A stretch of 60,000 nucleotides of DNA from Tubulanus polymorphus. Taxonomy: Eukaryota; Nemertea; Palaeonemertea; Tubulaniformes; Tubulanidae. The position numbers were made by a program, and so were the translations under genes. Below are positions 26,942 through 38,460 of this stretch, in pieces. Under the pieces are notes generated by a model. That model had not been told where the DNA came from. It saw only the letters and a program-made list of their open reading frames with translations, and did not search any database. The first letter of the stretch is position 1; each line of letters starts with the position of its first letter. The DNA is taken from contig NC_134028.1 in assembly GCF_964204645.1 (NCBI RefSeq), positions 14,871,263-14,931,262 of the forward strand, given 5' to 3'.

Positions 26942-29900
26942 TAACCATAAGGTAATGTTTTTATACCATCATCTGAAATATGCCTTTTATCATCAAATGG
27001 ATTTAAACTAGTTTTTTCAACTTCATTAATGTACATCTCATGATCTTCTGATCTTAAACAATTCATCTTGTGTTTCATTACAATTGATTTATATAAACAC
27101 TTTATATAATCTTGAAATTCTATATGTTTATCAACCACATGTTTTGTTATTCCTTTTAACTTTTTAGCTTCATGATCTTTTGTTCTGTAACTATACATTT
27201 TACTTCTTATCCCAACAAATTCAATCATTTCATCACCTCCTAATTCATCTTTAAATTTACCAGGAATCTTTTTATTATCATTGCTAAATAGTTCATGATC
27301 TTTGGGATAATTGCTAAAATCAAAATAATGTTTTAATGTTTTTAAGTCTTTTGTTATATCATTTGTCTTGATTTTTAGTATGTAGGCGTCAGTATTTTTG
27401 GCTATTAATGGAAATCCACAGTTAAATGTACCATCTTCAGTTGATAAATCATAAACATAATCTGTTGGGTTATATATTTCAAATAAATCTTTAACTTCTT
27501 CTGTTAATTCTTTTTCTACATGTCTTAAATTAAAACAATTTGGTTTAGATTTAATTAATTCTATATTCATATTAAATCCTAATGAACTACATAATATATT
27601 TAATCCTGATATAGCAACCTTTCCTTTTTGAGCTAAAGATATTGTTTTGAAACTTTTTGAACCATCTGCTGCATAGAATCCAATGAAGAACCATTTTCTT
27701 AAATTATTTTTTGCATTTAATACATAATCTGGAACTATCTTTTCTTTAGTTGAAGTATTACTTTTCACTATTGCATGAATATAGAATTCGTTATTATATT
27801 TTATAGCAAAATCTTTAGGATTATTCACATGTATTCTATAACATTGCGATGATTTCATAACATCTATGATTTTGAATGTTTTATGTGAAAAAACTTCTTC
27901 ACAGAATTTCTTAATTCTTTCTAATAATTTTAAGTCTTGATTGCATAAATACCAACAATATTTAGTTCCACTAACATAATTATACACACCTGCTGAACCA
28001 TCACCCATGAAAAATCCTTTGATAAAATATTCTTTTTCTTCTAATGTTTCGGGTTCTATATTATAAATATTATCAATTATTTCATCAAATGACATATGAT
28101 TCATTCTTGGGTAAAATCTGTTGTGTAATAATTCATCTCCAATTTTTATATCAGTTGGTTTTATTTCATTACCATTTTGTTTAATCAAACTATGGTCTTC
28201 AGTAATATCAACAAACCCTAATTTAGTTCTAACTCTATAGATTTTCTTATTTGTTTTATGTCCAATAATATTCTTTAATTTTTTCCATCCATTTCTCGTC
28301 CAAACATCCATTAATCCATTTATTTGTATTAATTCTTTTTCACCATATGAAATATAACATTCATTTTGTTTTGGAATTATTTCTGAAATTCTTCTTACCA
28401 ATATTTTATTATTACATTTTAATAATATTGGGGTGTCAGCCGTTACAGAATCAAAATATAATATTTCAATATGCTTTTCCCCAAAAAGTGGTTGTAAAAC
28501 ATTATAATAAAAATCATACATTAGTAATTTTGATATTTCCAAAACAGTTGAACCTATAAATATAGGTTTATTAAATTTTAATGATGTTCTTTTTAATTTT
28601 ACTGCTGTTAAATAATCTTCAAACCTTTTATTTCCTAAATGTCTAGGACTTGATTGTAAATGTCTTAATCTTTCAGAATTATTTACTAATTCAATATCAT
28701 TTCTATTTCTAATATTTTCACATGTTTTACCATAAAAACTATTATTCATTAATTTAAAGAAATCTTTTTCAAAATCTGTTTTTGATATGGTTCTCTGTTG
28801 AGTATTGAAATCTATATATTTTTCTAACCACTTCGATTGATTAAATTCAATATATCTATGTACTTTCTTTAATTTCATTCCTTGTTTTAGATAAAATTTT
28901 AACATTCTATAATGAACAATATAATTGTATTTATTATTTTGAGTAAGTATTAATTTTTCTGTAAAAACATGATCTTTCGGTTTTATTTTCTTCTGGTATT
29001 CACTTAAATAACTATCATCTACAGTTAAATGTTCTGGGCAATAAGGTAAGTTTCTTGTTTTAAACTTTATATTTTCAGGATATTCTAAATCAACTACAAA
29101 GAAATAACCAATTGGTGCTTCATCTTTTAAACTAATAATTGCGCTTTCCCAATCAGTTTTATCACCATTTTCAACTTCTGTTAATATAAAATTTTTATAT
29201 GGTTGAGGTTGCATCATTGCCCAACCATATAAATTATTGGCGTCAATATATAATAATTTATATTCATCATTTGCTTTAAAATACCTATCTCCCATAACAC
29301 CACTAATTCCACCTCTAATTGATTTTTCAAATAATAAAACCATATCTGGTTCTTTTAATAAATCTAATTCTACATTTGTATATTTTAAACCACATTGCCA
29401 GGTTAAACCAGGACTAGAGTAGCAATAACAAGGATCAACATTAAAATGATTCAAATTAACTTCTCTAAATTTTTCAAATATGTCAGCCAATATCATAACA
29501 TCTGATTTTAAATATAAATCAACTAATTCACCATGATTTTTCATATTAAAATGGTTCCAAATATTTAATGTTCTATCAAAAACTTCGTCTTTCACATACT
29601 CCTCTTTTAATTTATCATAAAATTGATCTTTTAATAATTCTGTTACATTAAAATCATCATGTGTTTTATAAAATGAATAAGGAATTGCGCCTTTATATCT
29701 CAATAATTTAAAATCTTGTTCATTTGGATAATAATATCGAGTTATAACAAAATCATTATCAACTAAACTTTTTGATAAATTATCTAATGAACTTGCTAGA
29801 AATCTATAAGAATCTAAAAATCTAATGCAACCAAATTGAGATGAAATATAATTTTCAGATGTTTTAGCTAGTAGTTTAAAATCATATTTTCTTACATTTA

Positions 29901-31365
29901 CACCATTCATAGTATTATATTCTTCTATTTCTTGATTAATTGCACCCAATTTTCCCGATTATTGTTTTATAAATAGATGGGTATCATAACCCGATAAATT
30001 ATGAAATAATATTGGTACGAAATTAACTTTCTTAGCTTGTAAATTGCAATCTTCATGAGCAGCTCCACGATATTTTGAATTTAAATGATCATGATCTCTA
30101 ACTCTTTTATCAAATGAATAAAAACGTTTTTCACAATAACAACAATGAGTTGCATAATTAAAATCAATTTCATCTTTTGTTATAACTATTCTTTTATTTT
30201 TGTTTAATAATTTTGTAAAATCACTTTCTAATTCAATCATTTTATCACAAAAATCATTAACTACATTTTCACCTCTAAAAGAAATATATTGACTTTCATA
30301 TAATTCGGGATAATTTGATTTTATGTAAATTCCATAAGCAGCAGCTCTTTGATGAACTTTTTTAATTGTATTTATAATTGGTGGGTCTTGAATTATATCT
30401 TCATTTAATTCACTTCCTTTATCCATTGATTTTAATAATTGCTTTTTGTTATATATTTCTTTTCTATCTTGATCAGTTAATTCTTTATTCAACGATTCAA
30501 AATCCCCATAAATTACAAATGGAACAATATTTTTAAATTTATGATTAGTAAATTTCAATTTATAATCTTTTTCTGTTGGCATTATCAATTTACAAAAATC
30601 TTTATTATCACATAATTCTTTATGTTTTAGTAATGTATTCTCAGTCATAAATTTAGATAAACATTTTCTACATAGATAAATTTTACGATGATGATCACTT
30701 TCTGTTGTTCTAAAGAATAAATCAATTTGTTTTAACCACATATAATGTTCATTTTCATCTTTTTTGTAATATAACAAATCTATAGCATTTTCATCATCAT
30801 AATATTCTGTTAAATATAAAGCTTCCAATGTATAATCTTTAATATTTTCACCTTTTGTCTTTGGTAATTGCATTAATTCGAATACATTTATTTTTAAATT
30901 ATTAACTTTTTCTATTTTAGGAATCATTTTTATAGTTACTGGATATTGATCAATTTTATATAATGTTTCATATTTCCGATAATCTGTTATTCTACAAACA
31001 TTTTCCTGTGTTGGATGTAAGCAACTAATAATTGACCATAGAAAACATTTATTATCTTCATTTTGAATATTTATTACTGCTTTTGTTATAAATGGTAATT
31101 TGATATAACTTGATGCTTTCATATCTTTTTCTGTTATAAAGTTTGAATCATTTTTAAACATTTTATTACTTTTTGATGTTTTATTTCTTTTTGTATTATA
31201 AACATTTAAATCTAAATATATAATTTCATTCAATGTTAAGCCAGAACCCTCAAAATATCTTTCTTCAATATGACGTTTAAATTCATTTAATATTTTTTCT
31301 AACTTCTCTTTTATTTGTGTTTTTGAAATTATTTCTTCAGAGAGTGTTTGAATATTATAATTCAT
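26938..31365 (-). pseudogene. Protein-primed family B DNA polymerase with intein, one internal stop
   Basis: One frame of 1475 codons broken by a single TAA at 29959-29961. Seen in order: N-terminal region, a zinc-finger-like pair around LCRKCLSKF, exonuclease motif I FVIYGDFESLN, exonuclease III YLKSDVMILADIFEKF, palm motif A YIDANNLYGWAM, motif B KLMNNSFYGKTCEN, then motif C interrupted by the intein at 27394-28449, and the C-terminal region. These are the motifs of protein-primed polymerases of Polintons and adenoviruses. The ATG at 31365 overlaps the stop of the upstream zinc-finger gene (ATGA). In copy C the two are in one frame, so the split may be a lesion. Confidence 0.92.
27394..28449 (-). 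other. Intein with LAGLIDADG homing endonuclease in polymerase motif C
   Basis: In-frame insert of 352 codons between YFD and TDAYILK. The N-terminal splicing block starts with Ser (SVTADTPILLK). Block B has the TxxH pair in VDITEDHSLI. Endonuclease blocks IKGFFMGDGSA and FFIGFYAADGSK follow. The splicing C-terminal block reads YVYDLSTEDGTFNCG, then FPLIAKN before extein Thr. All expected blocks are present; the residue before the final Asn is Lys instead of the usual His. Removal would rejoin the catalytic YFDTD motif. The host gene carries a stop upstream, so this copy is not expressed as a whole protein. Confidence 0.93.
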
Positions 31366-31991
31366 TTTTCTTCTGACTTTATAAAACTTACTTTCCCAGA
31401 GATACTAATTTTTGGATATTCAACATCTGTTATCAAATCTAGTATTTTTTCTATTATTTCATTAAATTTACTATAATCTTCTATTGTTGTACCTTTAAAG
31501 AATCTAAATATAATAGCTGCAGGACCAATTTTACTATGTAATGTTTCTAAGATTTCAATTGTATCTTTTATTTCTAGTGAATCAATATAATTTCTAACAT
31601 TTTCCATGTAAGGTTTATTTGAAATGGATTTTGTTTTTGAAGTTGATTCTTTTACTTGTTGAGGTTTATTATCAAAATAATCTTTTCCTAAAACATTATT
31701 ACTCAAATTTTGGTGATGTTTTTGTGATTCGAGATGTCTATTATAATTCCTTTTTACTATAAATTCATTACAAACTTCACATTTTATTTCATCCACATTC
31801 ATATTTTCTAATCGTTCTTTTCTTTCATTGGAATTTTCTGGAGTTTCAAAATCTATTACATTTTTTAAATGATTTGCAGTTTTTTCATGTCGTGTTTTAT
31901 GAGATGTATCGATGTATTTTTTACAATATTGACAATAATATTGATTTTTATTGACATTATTGTTTTCTAGTTGTTGTTCATTCTCCCCCAT
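31362..31991 (-). CDS. Zinc-finger protein forming the polymerase leader (209 residues)
   Basis: Two fingers of U1/matrin-like type: YYCQYCKKYIDTSHKTRHEK and CEVCNEFIVKRNYNRHLESQ. A linker with DYFDNK follows, then a domain with PYMENVRNYIDSLEIKDTIE, IGPAAIIFRFFKGTTIED and ITDVEYPKISISGKVSFIK. In copy C the corresponding sequence continues in frame into the polymerase, so this may be its N-terminal domain split off by a frame change, or a genuine separate gene coupled by the ATGA overlap. It starts under the terminal-repeat promoter unit. Confidence 0.75.
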   Translation of the reverse strand: MGENEQQLENNNVNKNQYYCQYCKKYIDTSHKTRHEKTANHLKNVIDFETPENSNERKERLENMNVDEIKCEVCNEFIVKRNYNRHLESQKHHQNLSNNVLGKDYFDNKPQQVKESTSKTKSISNKPYMENVRNYIDSLEIKDTIEILETLHSKIGPAAIIFRFFKGTTIEDYSKFNEIIEKILDLITDVEYPKISISGKVSFIKSEEK

Positions 31992-32107
31992 TTATTAGGA
32001 AAAAAAATTACTTGTGGTGATGAGTGTTAGGAAAAAAATTACTTGTGGTGATGAGTGGTGTCTCGCCCTCTCGCCCTCTGATCTGAAACCCCACTTTTCT
32101 AATTACT
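31985..32107 (-). repeat. Right inverted terminal repeat of Polinton B
   Basis: Reverse complement of 14413-14537 with one or two single-base differences in the T-runs. It includes two tandem 32 bp promoter-like units and ends ATTACT at 32107. Confidence 0.9.
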
Positions 32108-32113
32108 CTAGTT
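32108..32113. repeat. Target-site duplication, right (CTAGTT)
   Basis: Exact copy of 14407-14412 directly outside the right terminal repeat. Confidence 0.9.
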
Positions 32114-32590
32114 GTATATCTGTACAATTCGTATCGTCGTGCGCTTGACTCTGTTCCAGCAATCTGATAATCCTAATCCAGGTGAAATAGTGGAAGTTCT
32201 AGCGATTTTAAACGATCCTGACACACACACATGGGTGGCTGCGTAGTTAATTGTCATCGTCCCAAACTGGATACCCCTCTATATAGTCATCGTCGCAAAA
32301 ATCAATTGTTTCATTTTAGGGTTCAATTTAGATAAAGGGCAAATTTCACTAACTGTTCATGAATTGCAACTCAATGAATGAATGCAGTTTAACAACACTA
32401 GCTTAATTAATTTATTTATTTTCATAAATAATGGTATATAATGCACTAGGGCTTAAGTGGTCATATGCCTGGTGATCGACAATCCTCAATTATCACGGCC
32501 GACTCTCAAACTGGATTTAACCAGACTGGCGCCCAACCCGATGTTTTTTCAAGGGCGTCGCCAATACTACGTACGGTACGGTACTTGAGA
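32114..32590. other. Non-coding host DNA between Polinton B and the Harbinger elements
   Basis: No gene or repeat structure recognised, apart from a short CA run and a GTACGGTACGGTAC repeat near 32570. Confidence 0.5.
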
Positions 32591-32678
32591 TGCCGTTATC
32601 ATTAACAATTTATCTGACGGTTCCACAGTTCTTGATTAACATTTAACTCAGAGGTAAAAGTAACTCAGAGTTAAATCC

Positions 32679-32899
32679 GGTTCCACAGTTGTGTGTTAAA
32701 TTTAACTCAAGAGTCAAATTCCTTATCTCAGGGTGAAATTATTACTCTGGGTCAGACCTGAATTAAAATGCTTAACTCAGAGTTTAAAATGGAAAAAAAT
32801 TACTTAAATTTAACTCAAGAGTCAAATTCCTTATCTCAGGGTGAAATTATTACTCTGGGTCAGACCTGAATTAAAATGCTTAACTCAGAGTTTCATTCT
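32679..32899. repeat. Tandem duplication of about 110 bp in the Harbinger left end
   Basis: The stretch from TTTAACTCAAGAGTCAAATT through GCTTAACTCAGAGTTT occurs at about 32700-32791 and again at about 32814-32892, nearly identical. Confidence 0.85.
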
Positions 32900-32939
32900 A
32901 CTTATTAGCGGGTAGAGAAGCCAAGAATAAAGAATATCG

Positions 32940-34541
32940 ATGGATTACAAATCAACTCGAAATCACGGATGCTATATCGCTTTACAAGAACGGGTGTGCA
33001 GAGCTAGAATCGTTGAAATATGTAGACCATTGATGGCAGAAAAAACGTGCAATCGTGGATTGCCTTTGACTGTCGAACTGCAAGTTCTTATGGCACTTCG
33101 ATTTTATGCCAGTGGCTCATTTTTGGAGGTAATCGGAGATAGTTTTGGTGTATCGAAATCAACAGTTTCGAGATCTGTTACTCGTGTAACCGACGCACTT
33201 TGCTCGAAGAAAGCAGATTTTATCAATATTCCGAGAGGCCCAGCAGAACTGGCAAAAACGAAATCTGATTTTTATGAAGTCGGAAATTTCCCCGGTGTTA
33301 TTGGTTGTTTTGATGAAACACATACACGTATTCAAGCTCCAAGAAATGAAATTGAAAGAGACTTTGTGAACCGAAAAAGTTTTCATTCGATAAATGCACA
33401 GGGTGTGTGTAATGCCGATGGTAAGTTCAAGGCCGGAAATTAACACGATACTGTCCGATTTGGCAATGTTCTGCGCGTAGTGACTTTTTTTCTTTTCAAT
33501 GCGGTGTACCATCTAAGTAATTTGTCAGAAACAAATGCAAACCCCTCTCTTAGAGAGATTCTCACTGGTGAGAATCAAAAAATTTAACTTACCAGTACGG
33601 TGCCGGCCCTTGATCCTTGTTTGTGATGTATCATTATTCCCATAAAAACATAAAAAGTTCCCTGCTTCTATCCATCATTGCATGCAGGACCGTTTACAGA
33701 GTCGAAATGAAGCAATCTAGCGTAGGCCCTGGGCCAAATGCTCATGGATCAATATTTATAAGTAATTATTATCAATATTTTAGTTACATGATTCTTCAAC
33801 CCCCATGCTGTGTGTATGCGCGTATGCCCTCTCCCTCTTGCTTAGAGAAAATCTTACGTATAGAAACTGACAAGACAAAAAGAACATGGCTGTATGCTGG
33901 TTATTTGGACTTTAATTTAAAATCGAAAATAATTTCAACAAAACTAATTGTTCTGTCAATAGATTCTTTTTATTTCAGGATTGTTCGTTGATTTTGTCGC
34001 CCGTTGGCCTGGCAGCTGCCATGATAGTTTCATCTTTAGATCGTCAAGTCTCGGAAGGTGAGCAATGCCCCCAGTACATAACAGAATCCTGCGTCAAAAT
34101 GTATGTGCACATATATTCATGATTTGATATTAAGGTTCTTAGATGAAAACCCATGCAATGGTGGATACCTGCTGGGAGATAGCGGCTACGCGTTGAAGCG
34201 ATATCTGCTAACTGCGTATGGCAATCCTATAGGTCAACCGCAGGAAAATTACAATAGATCGCACAAGAGGACACGATGCGCCATAGAAAGATCATTTTGG
34301 TTGGCTGAAACGCAGATTTCACTGTCTACATGGAGAATTACGCCTGGATCCATGCAAGGCATGCCGAGTCATAACAGCCTGTGCCATATTGCACAACTTA
34401 GCAATTATCATGAAAGAACCAGTCTTTGATGACAATGATATTGTATACGACGAGGAGGAACCGCTGCAGCCATTAAACGAACCCGAAGATCTACATGGAG
34501 CACACATGAGACGATACGTAACAAACACCTTTTTTAATTGA
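32940..34541 (+). pseudogene. HARBI1-like DDE transposase, three exons, frameshifted
   Basis: Exon 1 (32940-33420) has the helix-turn-helix ASGSFLEVIGDSFGVSKSTV and the first catalytic Asp region GVIGCFDETHTRI, ending at a GTAAGT donor. Exon 2 (about 33979-34058) carries the VARWPGSCHDSF-type stretch, with a GTGAGC donor. Exon 3 (about 34133-34541) has GGYLLGDSGYALKRYL with the second Asp and AIERSF with the Glu, then a frame change near 34310-34430 before the usual MRRYVTNTFF end. The DDE_Tnp_4 type is clear. It is inactive, and its first Asp region reads DETH where DGTH is usual. Confidence 0.85.
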
Positions 34542-34636
34542 ATTTCGAAATCTGTACTCAAAAATTGAAACAATCTATAAATAATACAACGACATAATAC
34601 ATCTTCTTTACTCTTCCTTCTATAGTTATTTAATTT

Positions 34637-35763
34637 TCAGTTTCAGGAGTCGCATTTCCATTTCAACTTTTTTTGCTTTTACTTTCATGTAGTTCACCTG
34701 CTCATTGAGAAGATCCTGTTGTGTATAGCGCCTCTTCTTGGCTTTCTCTAAAATATAAATGTTTTCATGTGTGATGGATGTTCTATATATGACGTATCGA
34801 ATGATAGATTATTTTTTATTTGGCATTTATTTCGTTACCCAGATTTATACGTACCGGTATTTGGAATTGTTCCAATATTATCGGAAGTGTTTATATCTTG
34901 AACATGCATCTCAGAAACGTTGGTTTCAGTTGCCGGTAATGGCAAAAATGATTCGGTGACTTCGTATACGGTCCCGTCATCCCCCATTAGAGTAATCGGG
35001 TTCGACGGTAACGTCTCAATCTTTGATACTAAAATTTAACAGAAAAAAGTGATTGATTAATCAATACATCATAATTTAAAATGCTCCCGACTGTTGTTCA
35101 AAATTGGGATTCGAACCTAACGAGTCCACGTCTATGACGGTGCATAAATTAGCCGGCCATGAGCCATTTTTTGGCACATGGTGTCTGCTAAACTATCGTT
35201 TTTAAACGAAATGTGCGGAAAATACTCGCAGCACGAGACCAACTGGATTATCAGAATGATTATATGTGGATTAGTAATTTGCAACGCTGGGTCTGTGATG
35301 TAACTGCCAAGCCGTAAGTTTTATAATCTTATATTTTCTTGGATTCGGTTCCAGGAAGAAATTTAGACGCCATTGCGCATGTGTGTCAAAGGTCAAAGTG
35401 TAGCACGTCATCAAGCTATGATCTGACGATATGCTGTTGGGTGAAAGCAAAGTTAAAAACAAAAATGATTGACCCTGTCAGTGAATAAAGATATGTTACC
35501 TTCTGGACTTAGTGACATGGGAGGATCTAAGTCAAGGGAGGATCTAAGTCAAGTGTTGCATCTATTCCGACCCAAGCTTCTCTGTTCTCGTTAGTGCTTA
35601 TGATTTTCTCCATAGTCTCGTCGACGTTCTTTATCAAATTTTCAGGTGGTGGCCCCCCCCCCCCAGTTTTGTGTGCTAGTTTCCTTCTTTCCGAATTCAT
35701 ACACTTTGCTTTAGCGCTCATGTTCTTCCATTTGAATTTAAGTTCATCTGGACCCGGTTCCAT
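34637..35763 (-). pseudogene. Myb/SANT-like Harbinger accessory gene, N terminus lost
   Basis: Reverse-strand exons: the C-terminal helix AKKRRYTQQDLLNEQVNYMK (34637-34750), a middle exon around 34850-35030 encoding an acidic stretch, and a 5' exon (35527-35763) with DELKFKWKNMSAKAKCMNSE typical of Myb/SANT-like Harbinger proteins. The 5' exon runs into the terminal repeat of the next element at 35750, so the true start is gone. The protein normally binds the ends and brings in the transposase. Confidence 0.75.
35083..35175 (-). tRNA. tRNA-like sequence, probably SINE or pseudogene
   Basis: The reverse strand has a B-box-like GGTTCGAATCCC and an A-box-like TGGCTCATGGCCGG at suitable spacing. 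I cannot fold a clean cloverleaf, so a tRNA-derived repeat is more likely than a working tRNA. It lies in an intron of the Myb-like gene. A similar sequence sits near the second Harbinger at 38758-38850. Confidence 0.3.
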
Positions 35764-35926
35764 AGTTGTGGGTTAAATTTAAAAACCCCCCGTCAAATTT
35801 TAACCCTAGGGTCAAATCCGTTCCATAGTTGTCGGTTAGATTTGACCTTAGGGTTAAAATTTGAAAAAAGAGTTAAATTTTAACCCAGGGTCAGACTAGA
35901 GTTAAATCCTTAACTCAGAGTTTAAA

Positions 35927-37428
35927 ATGGCTGCTTTCTACTTGATGGCTGGGCGACAAGCTAAGGAAAAGTCATATTCCTCGAGGATAGACCGTATTTT
36001 AACAGATGATGAATGCTACCACCGATATAGATTTAGTTTAGCAGGCATTGAGCGACTTAACGGTCTGTTATCACACCATCTCGGTGACAGAGATTCGAAA
36101 CGTGGTCTACCTTTAGGCCTAACCAAAAAACAAACTTCAGATAGCATTGCGCTTTTACGCAAGTGGATCCTTCTTAGAAGTGATTGCTGATAGTTTTGGG
36201 GTGAGCAAATCAACGGTGTCAAGATGTATAAGCGAAGTGACCAATGCTCTATGCTCGTTGAAGAATGATTTTATAAAATTTCCCACGTCAAATATTGAAA
36301 TCGCAAAAACGAAAGCGGACTTTTATCTTTTATCGCAATTTCCTGGTATAGCCTAATTGGGTGCATCGATGGAACGCACATACGAATACAGGGACCAAAT
36401 GAGAATGAAGCCGATTATGTTAATAGAAAGGGATACCATAGTATCAATGTGCAGGCTGTTTGCAATGCCGATGGTAAGTTTAATATCTATAGTAAGATAT
36501 GTAAGCATATACATTTACAGACCGCAAATTTATTGGTACAAAAAATAGATATTTAATTGACTCGCAAATAACAAGATTCGAAATATATACTTTAGAAGAT
36601 TTTGGAAGTGGTCTGAGCTCAGGCTAAGGGAGGGGGAGGGATTTTGGTAAGATATTCATACTTTTTAGCTTATGCTTTAAGAATATTCATTTCATTTTCA
36701 GGATTATTTACGAATATCGTTGCACAATGGCCAGGAAGTTGTCACGATAGCTTCATCTACAGAGCCTCTTCGCTTGCCAGGTAACGTATTGAGAAATTAA
36801 AGGCCGCGTAGTAAATGTAAAAGCAATATTGGCCTACAAGGAGTTGAATTTAACTAAAGTGCTTAATGTTGCTTCTGCCGTTGTTGGCATAGCCCCGATT
36901 GGTTATTTAAGCCTAATAAACTTCGCAAAATGCAATAGGTATCTAAATAGAAAATGTCTACTCTAACTTCAATATAAAAAATCCATGTATTTTAATTAAT
37001 CAATTATAATCTTATATTTTAGATACTTGAATGGAACCCCTTACAAAGGTCACTTGCTTGGGGATAGTGGATATGCCTTAAAACAACACCTCATTACACC
37101 ATACTTGAATTGTAATGGACTGCAACAACATAACTTTAATAGATCTCATAAACAAACCAGGTCAACTATAGAGAGAACATTTGGATGGCTAAAGAGAAGA
37201 TTTCACTGTTTACATGGTGAATTAAGATTAGCTCCTACAAAAGCATGCAAGGTTATAACAGCATGTGCAGTAGGCCTATTGCATAATTTCGCAATAATGA
37301 ATAAAGAGGTTTTCATGGATGAAGATGCAGTGAATTATGAACTAGTAGTAGATGAAAACCATGTTGCACTTGCCGCTGACGAACAAGGGCTACATATGAG
37401 AACATATATCACAAACACTTATTTTTAA
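35927..37428 (+). pseudogene. HARBI1-like DDE transposase, three exons, frameshifted
   Basis: Exon 1 (35927-36473): N-terminal MAAFYLMAGRQAKEKSY, helix-turn-helix ASGSFLEVIADSFGVSKSTV, and catalytic GCIDGTHIRIQGP in a shifted frame; frame changes near 36125 and 36350; donor GTAAGT. Exon 2 (about 36703-36780): IVAQWPGSCHDSFIYRASSL. Exon 3 (about 37021-37428) is open and well kept: GHLLGDSGYALKQHL with the second Asp, STIERTFGWLKRRFHCL with the Glu, and the MRTYITNTYF end. Less decayed than its neighbour, but still not translatable as a whole. Confidence 0.88.
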
Positions 37429-38285
37429 ATAAGATTCGGTTCTACTTGTAATTGGTGAAGAGTGTGTGGATGATTGGACAAGATGATTGGACAATTTCAA
37501 TAACCAATGCCATGAGTTTTCTGTCATACAATTAATGCAGACTTGAGTATCAAATCATCAAAAAAATGTGCACGTATTAGAAATTTCAAGTTTTCGACAC
37601 TAATTAGGTAAATGTTAGAGGTTATTGATAATATTAAATTTGGTAACTGGTAAGTAGTATCCCCTGGTAAAATTCCTCCAAATTTGAATTCGGAGCAAAA
37701 TTCAACAAAATATTTTAATTTCACAAACTTTTCAAATACTCTGTGGTGATATTATCGCAGTTTGGAAATTTCTATGAAGAGATATAGTGTAAAAGTAATA
37801 ATACAATATCTATCTACATATTAGTTCCTAAATTTAATCGTAAAAAGTACTATCTTTTTTCATTTGGGGTTTTACATAACCCTGTAAATGATCGTGGTAT
37901 GGAAATTTGGTTAATATTCTAAAAAAATGTATTCGAATTTCGGATTTAGAATCATATCGACGGAAGCATGAACTATTGAGGGAGTTTAGGATTAGTACTT
38001 ATTTATCACTTCAACTATATCAAAAATTTAGAATAAAAAAAGATCTTTTCCATAGACTTGAATACAACATTTTTACCAACAGGGATAATTTCCACATTTT
38101 TCCCTCAGCGACTGACACTCCAACATCCTCAACATAATGCTGCTAACACAAGAGAGAACATGTAACAATTATTTCAAAGAATGGAACTTTTGAGGCAATT
38201 TATTTGATAACAGAATTAACAAATATATGAAATATATAAAACTTTTGAAAAATAAACAAACAAATTCACTATTTTATACACAATT
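37429..38285. other. Non-coding interior of Harbinger 2
   Basis: AT-rich sequence between the transposase stop and the Myb-like remnant. No gene recognised. Confidence 0.45.
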
Positions 38286-38460
38286 ATTCCTCTTTTTCTA
38301 AGTGTTTTATCTTCAATTCTAACAGGCGAACACGCAATGCTGATTCTTTTTCGAAGACGGACATTTCCATTTCCATTTTCTTTGTTTTGGCCTTCATGAA
38401 CATAACTTGTTCATTAAGGAGATCCTGCTGGGTAAATCTTCTTTTCTTCGCTTTGTTTTC
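38286..38460 (-). pseudogene. Myb-like Harbinger accessory gene, C-terminal exon
   Basis: The reverse strand encodes KAKKRRFTQQDLLNEQVMFM, then an MEMEMSVFEKESALRVRLLE helix and KHLEKEE before the stop. It is homologous to 34637-34750 but about 12 residues longer. The upstream DNA-binding exon was not found to the right, so this is a remnant or part of an unresolved spliced gene. Confidence 0.65.

Larger units (their letters stand above)
14413..32107. mobile_element. Polinton/Maverick copy B, complete (17,695 bp)
   Basis: Bounded by inverted terminal repeats and an exact 6 bp duplication. From left to right: truncated zinc-finger copy (+), OB-like gene (+), 122 and 201 genes (-), ATPase (-), integrase (-), major capsid (-), coiled-coil membrane protein (-), CATTGCG-motif gene (-), three small membrane proteins and one acidic protein (-), penton-like protein (-), a private zinc-finger gene (+), polymerase with intein (-) and its zinc-finger partner (-). 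Several genes carry one to three lesions while the capsid genes are open. That fits recent insertion followed by slight decay. Confidence 0.95.
32617..35749. mobile_element. PIF/Harbinger transposon 1, decayed
   Basis: It holds a forward HARBI1-type transposase and a reverse Myb/SANT-like gene, the standard two-gene Harbinger layout. The left side has repeated terminus-like phrases (GGTTCCACAGTT at 32617 and 32679, AACTCAGAGTT several times). The right end appears to be cut by the neighbouring element, whose terminus starts at about 35750 inside the Myb gene. Boundaries are approximate. Confidence 0.75.

Noticed and set aside
29950-29961. Use of a variant genetic code to explain the TAA in the polymerase
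   Set aside because: Other copies have sense codons at this place, and lesions elsewhere include TGA, TAA, TAG and frame changes, which fits ordinary decay.
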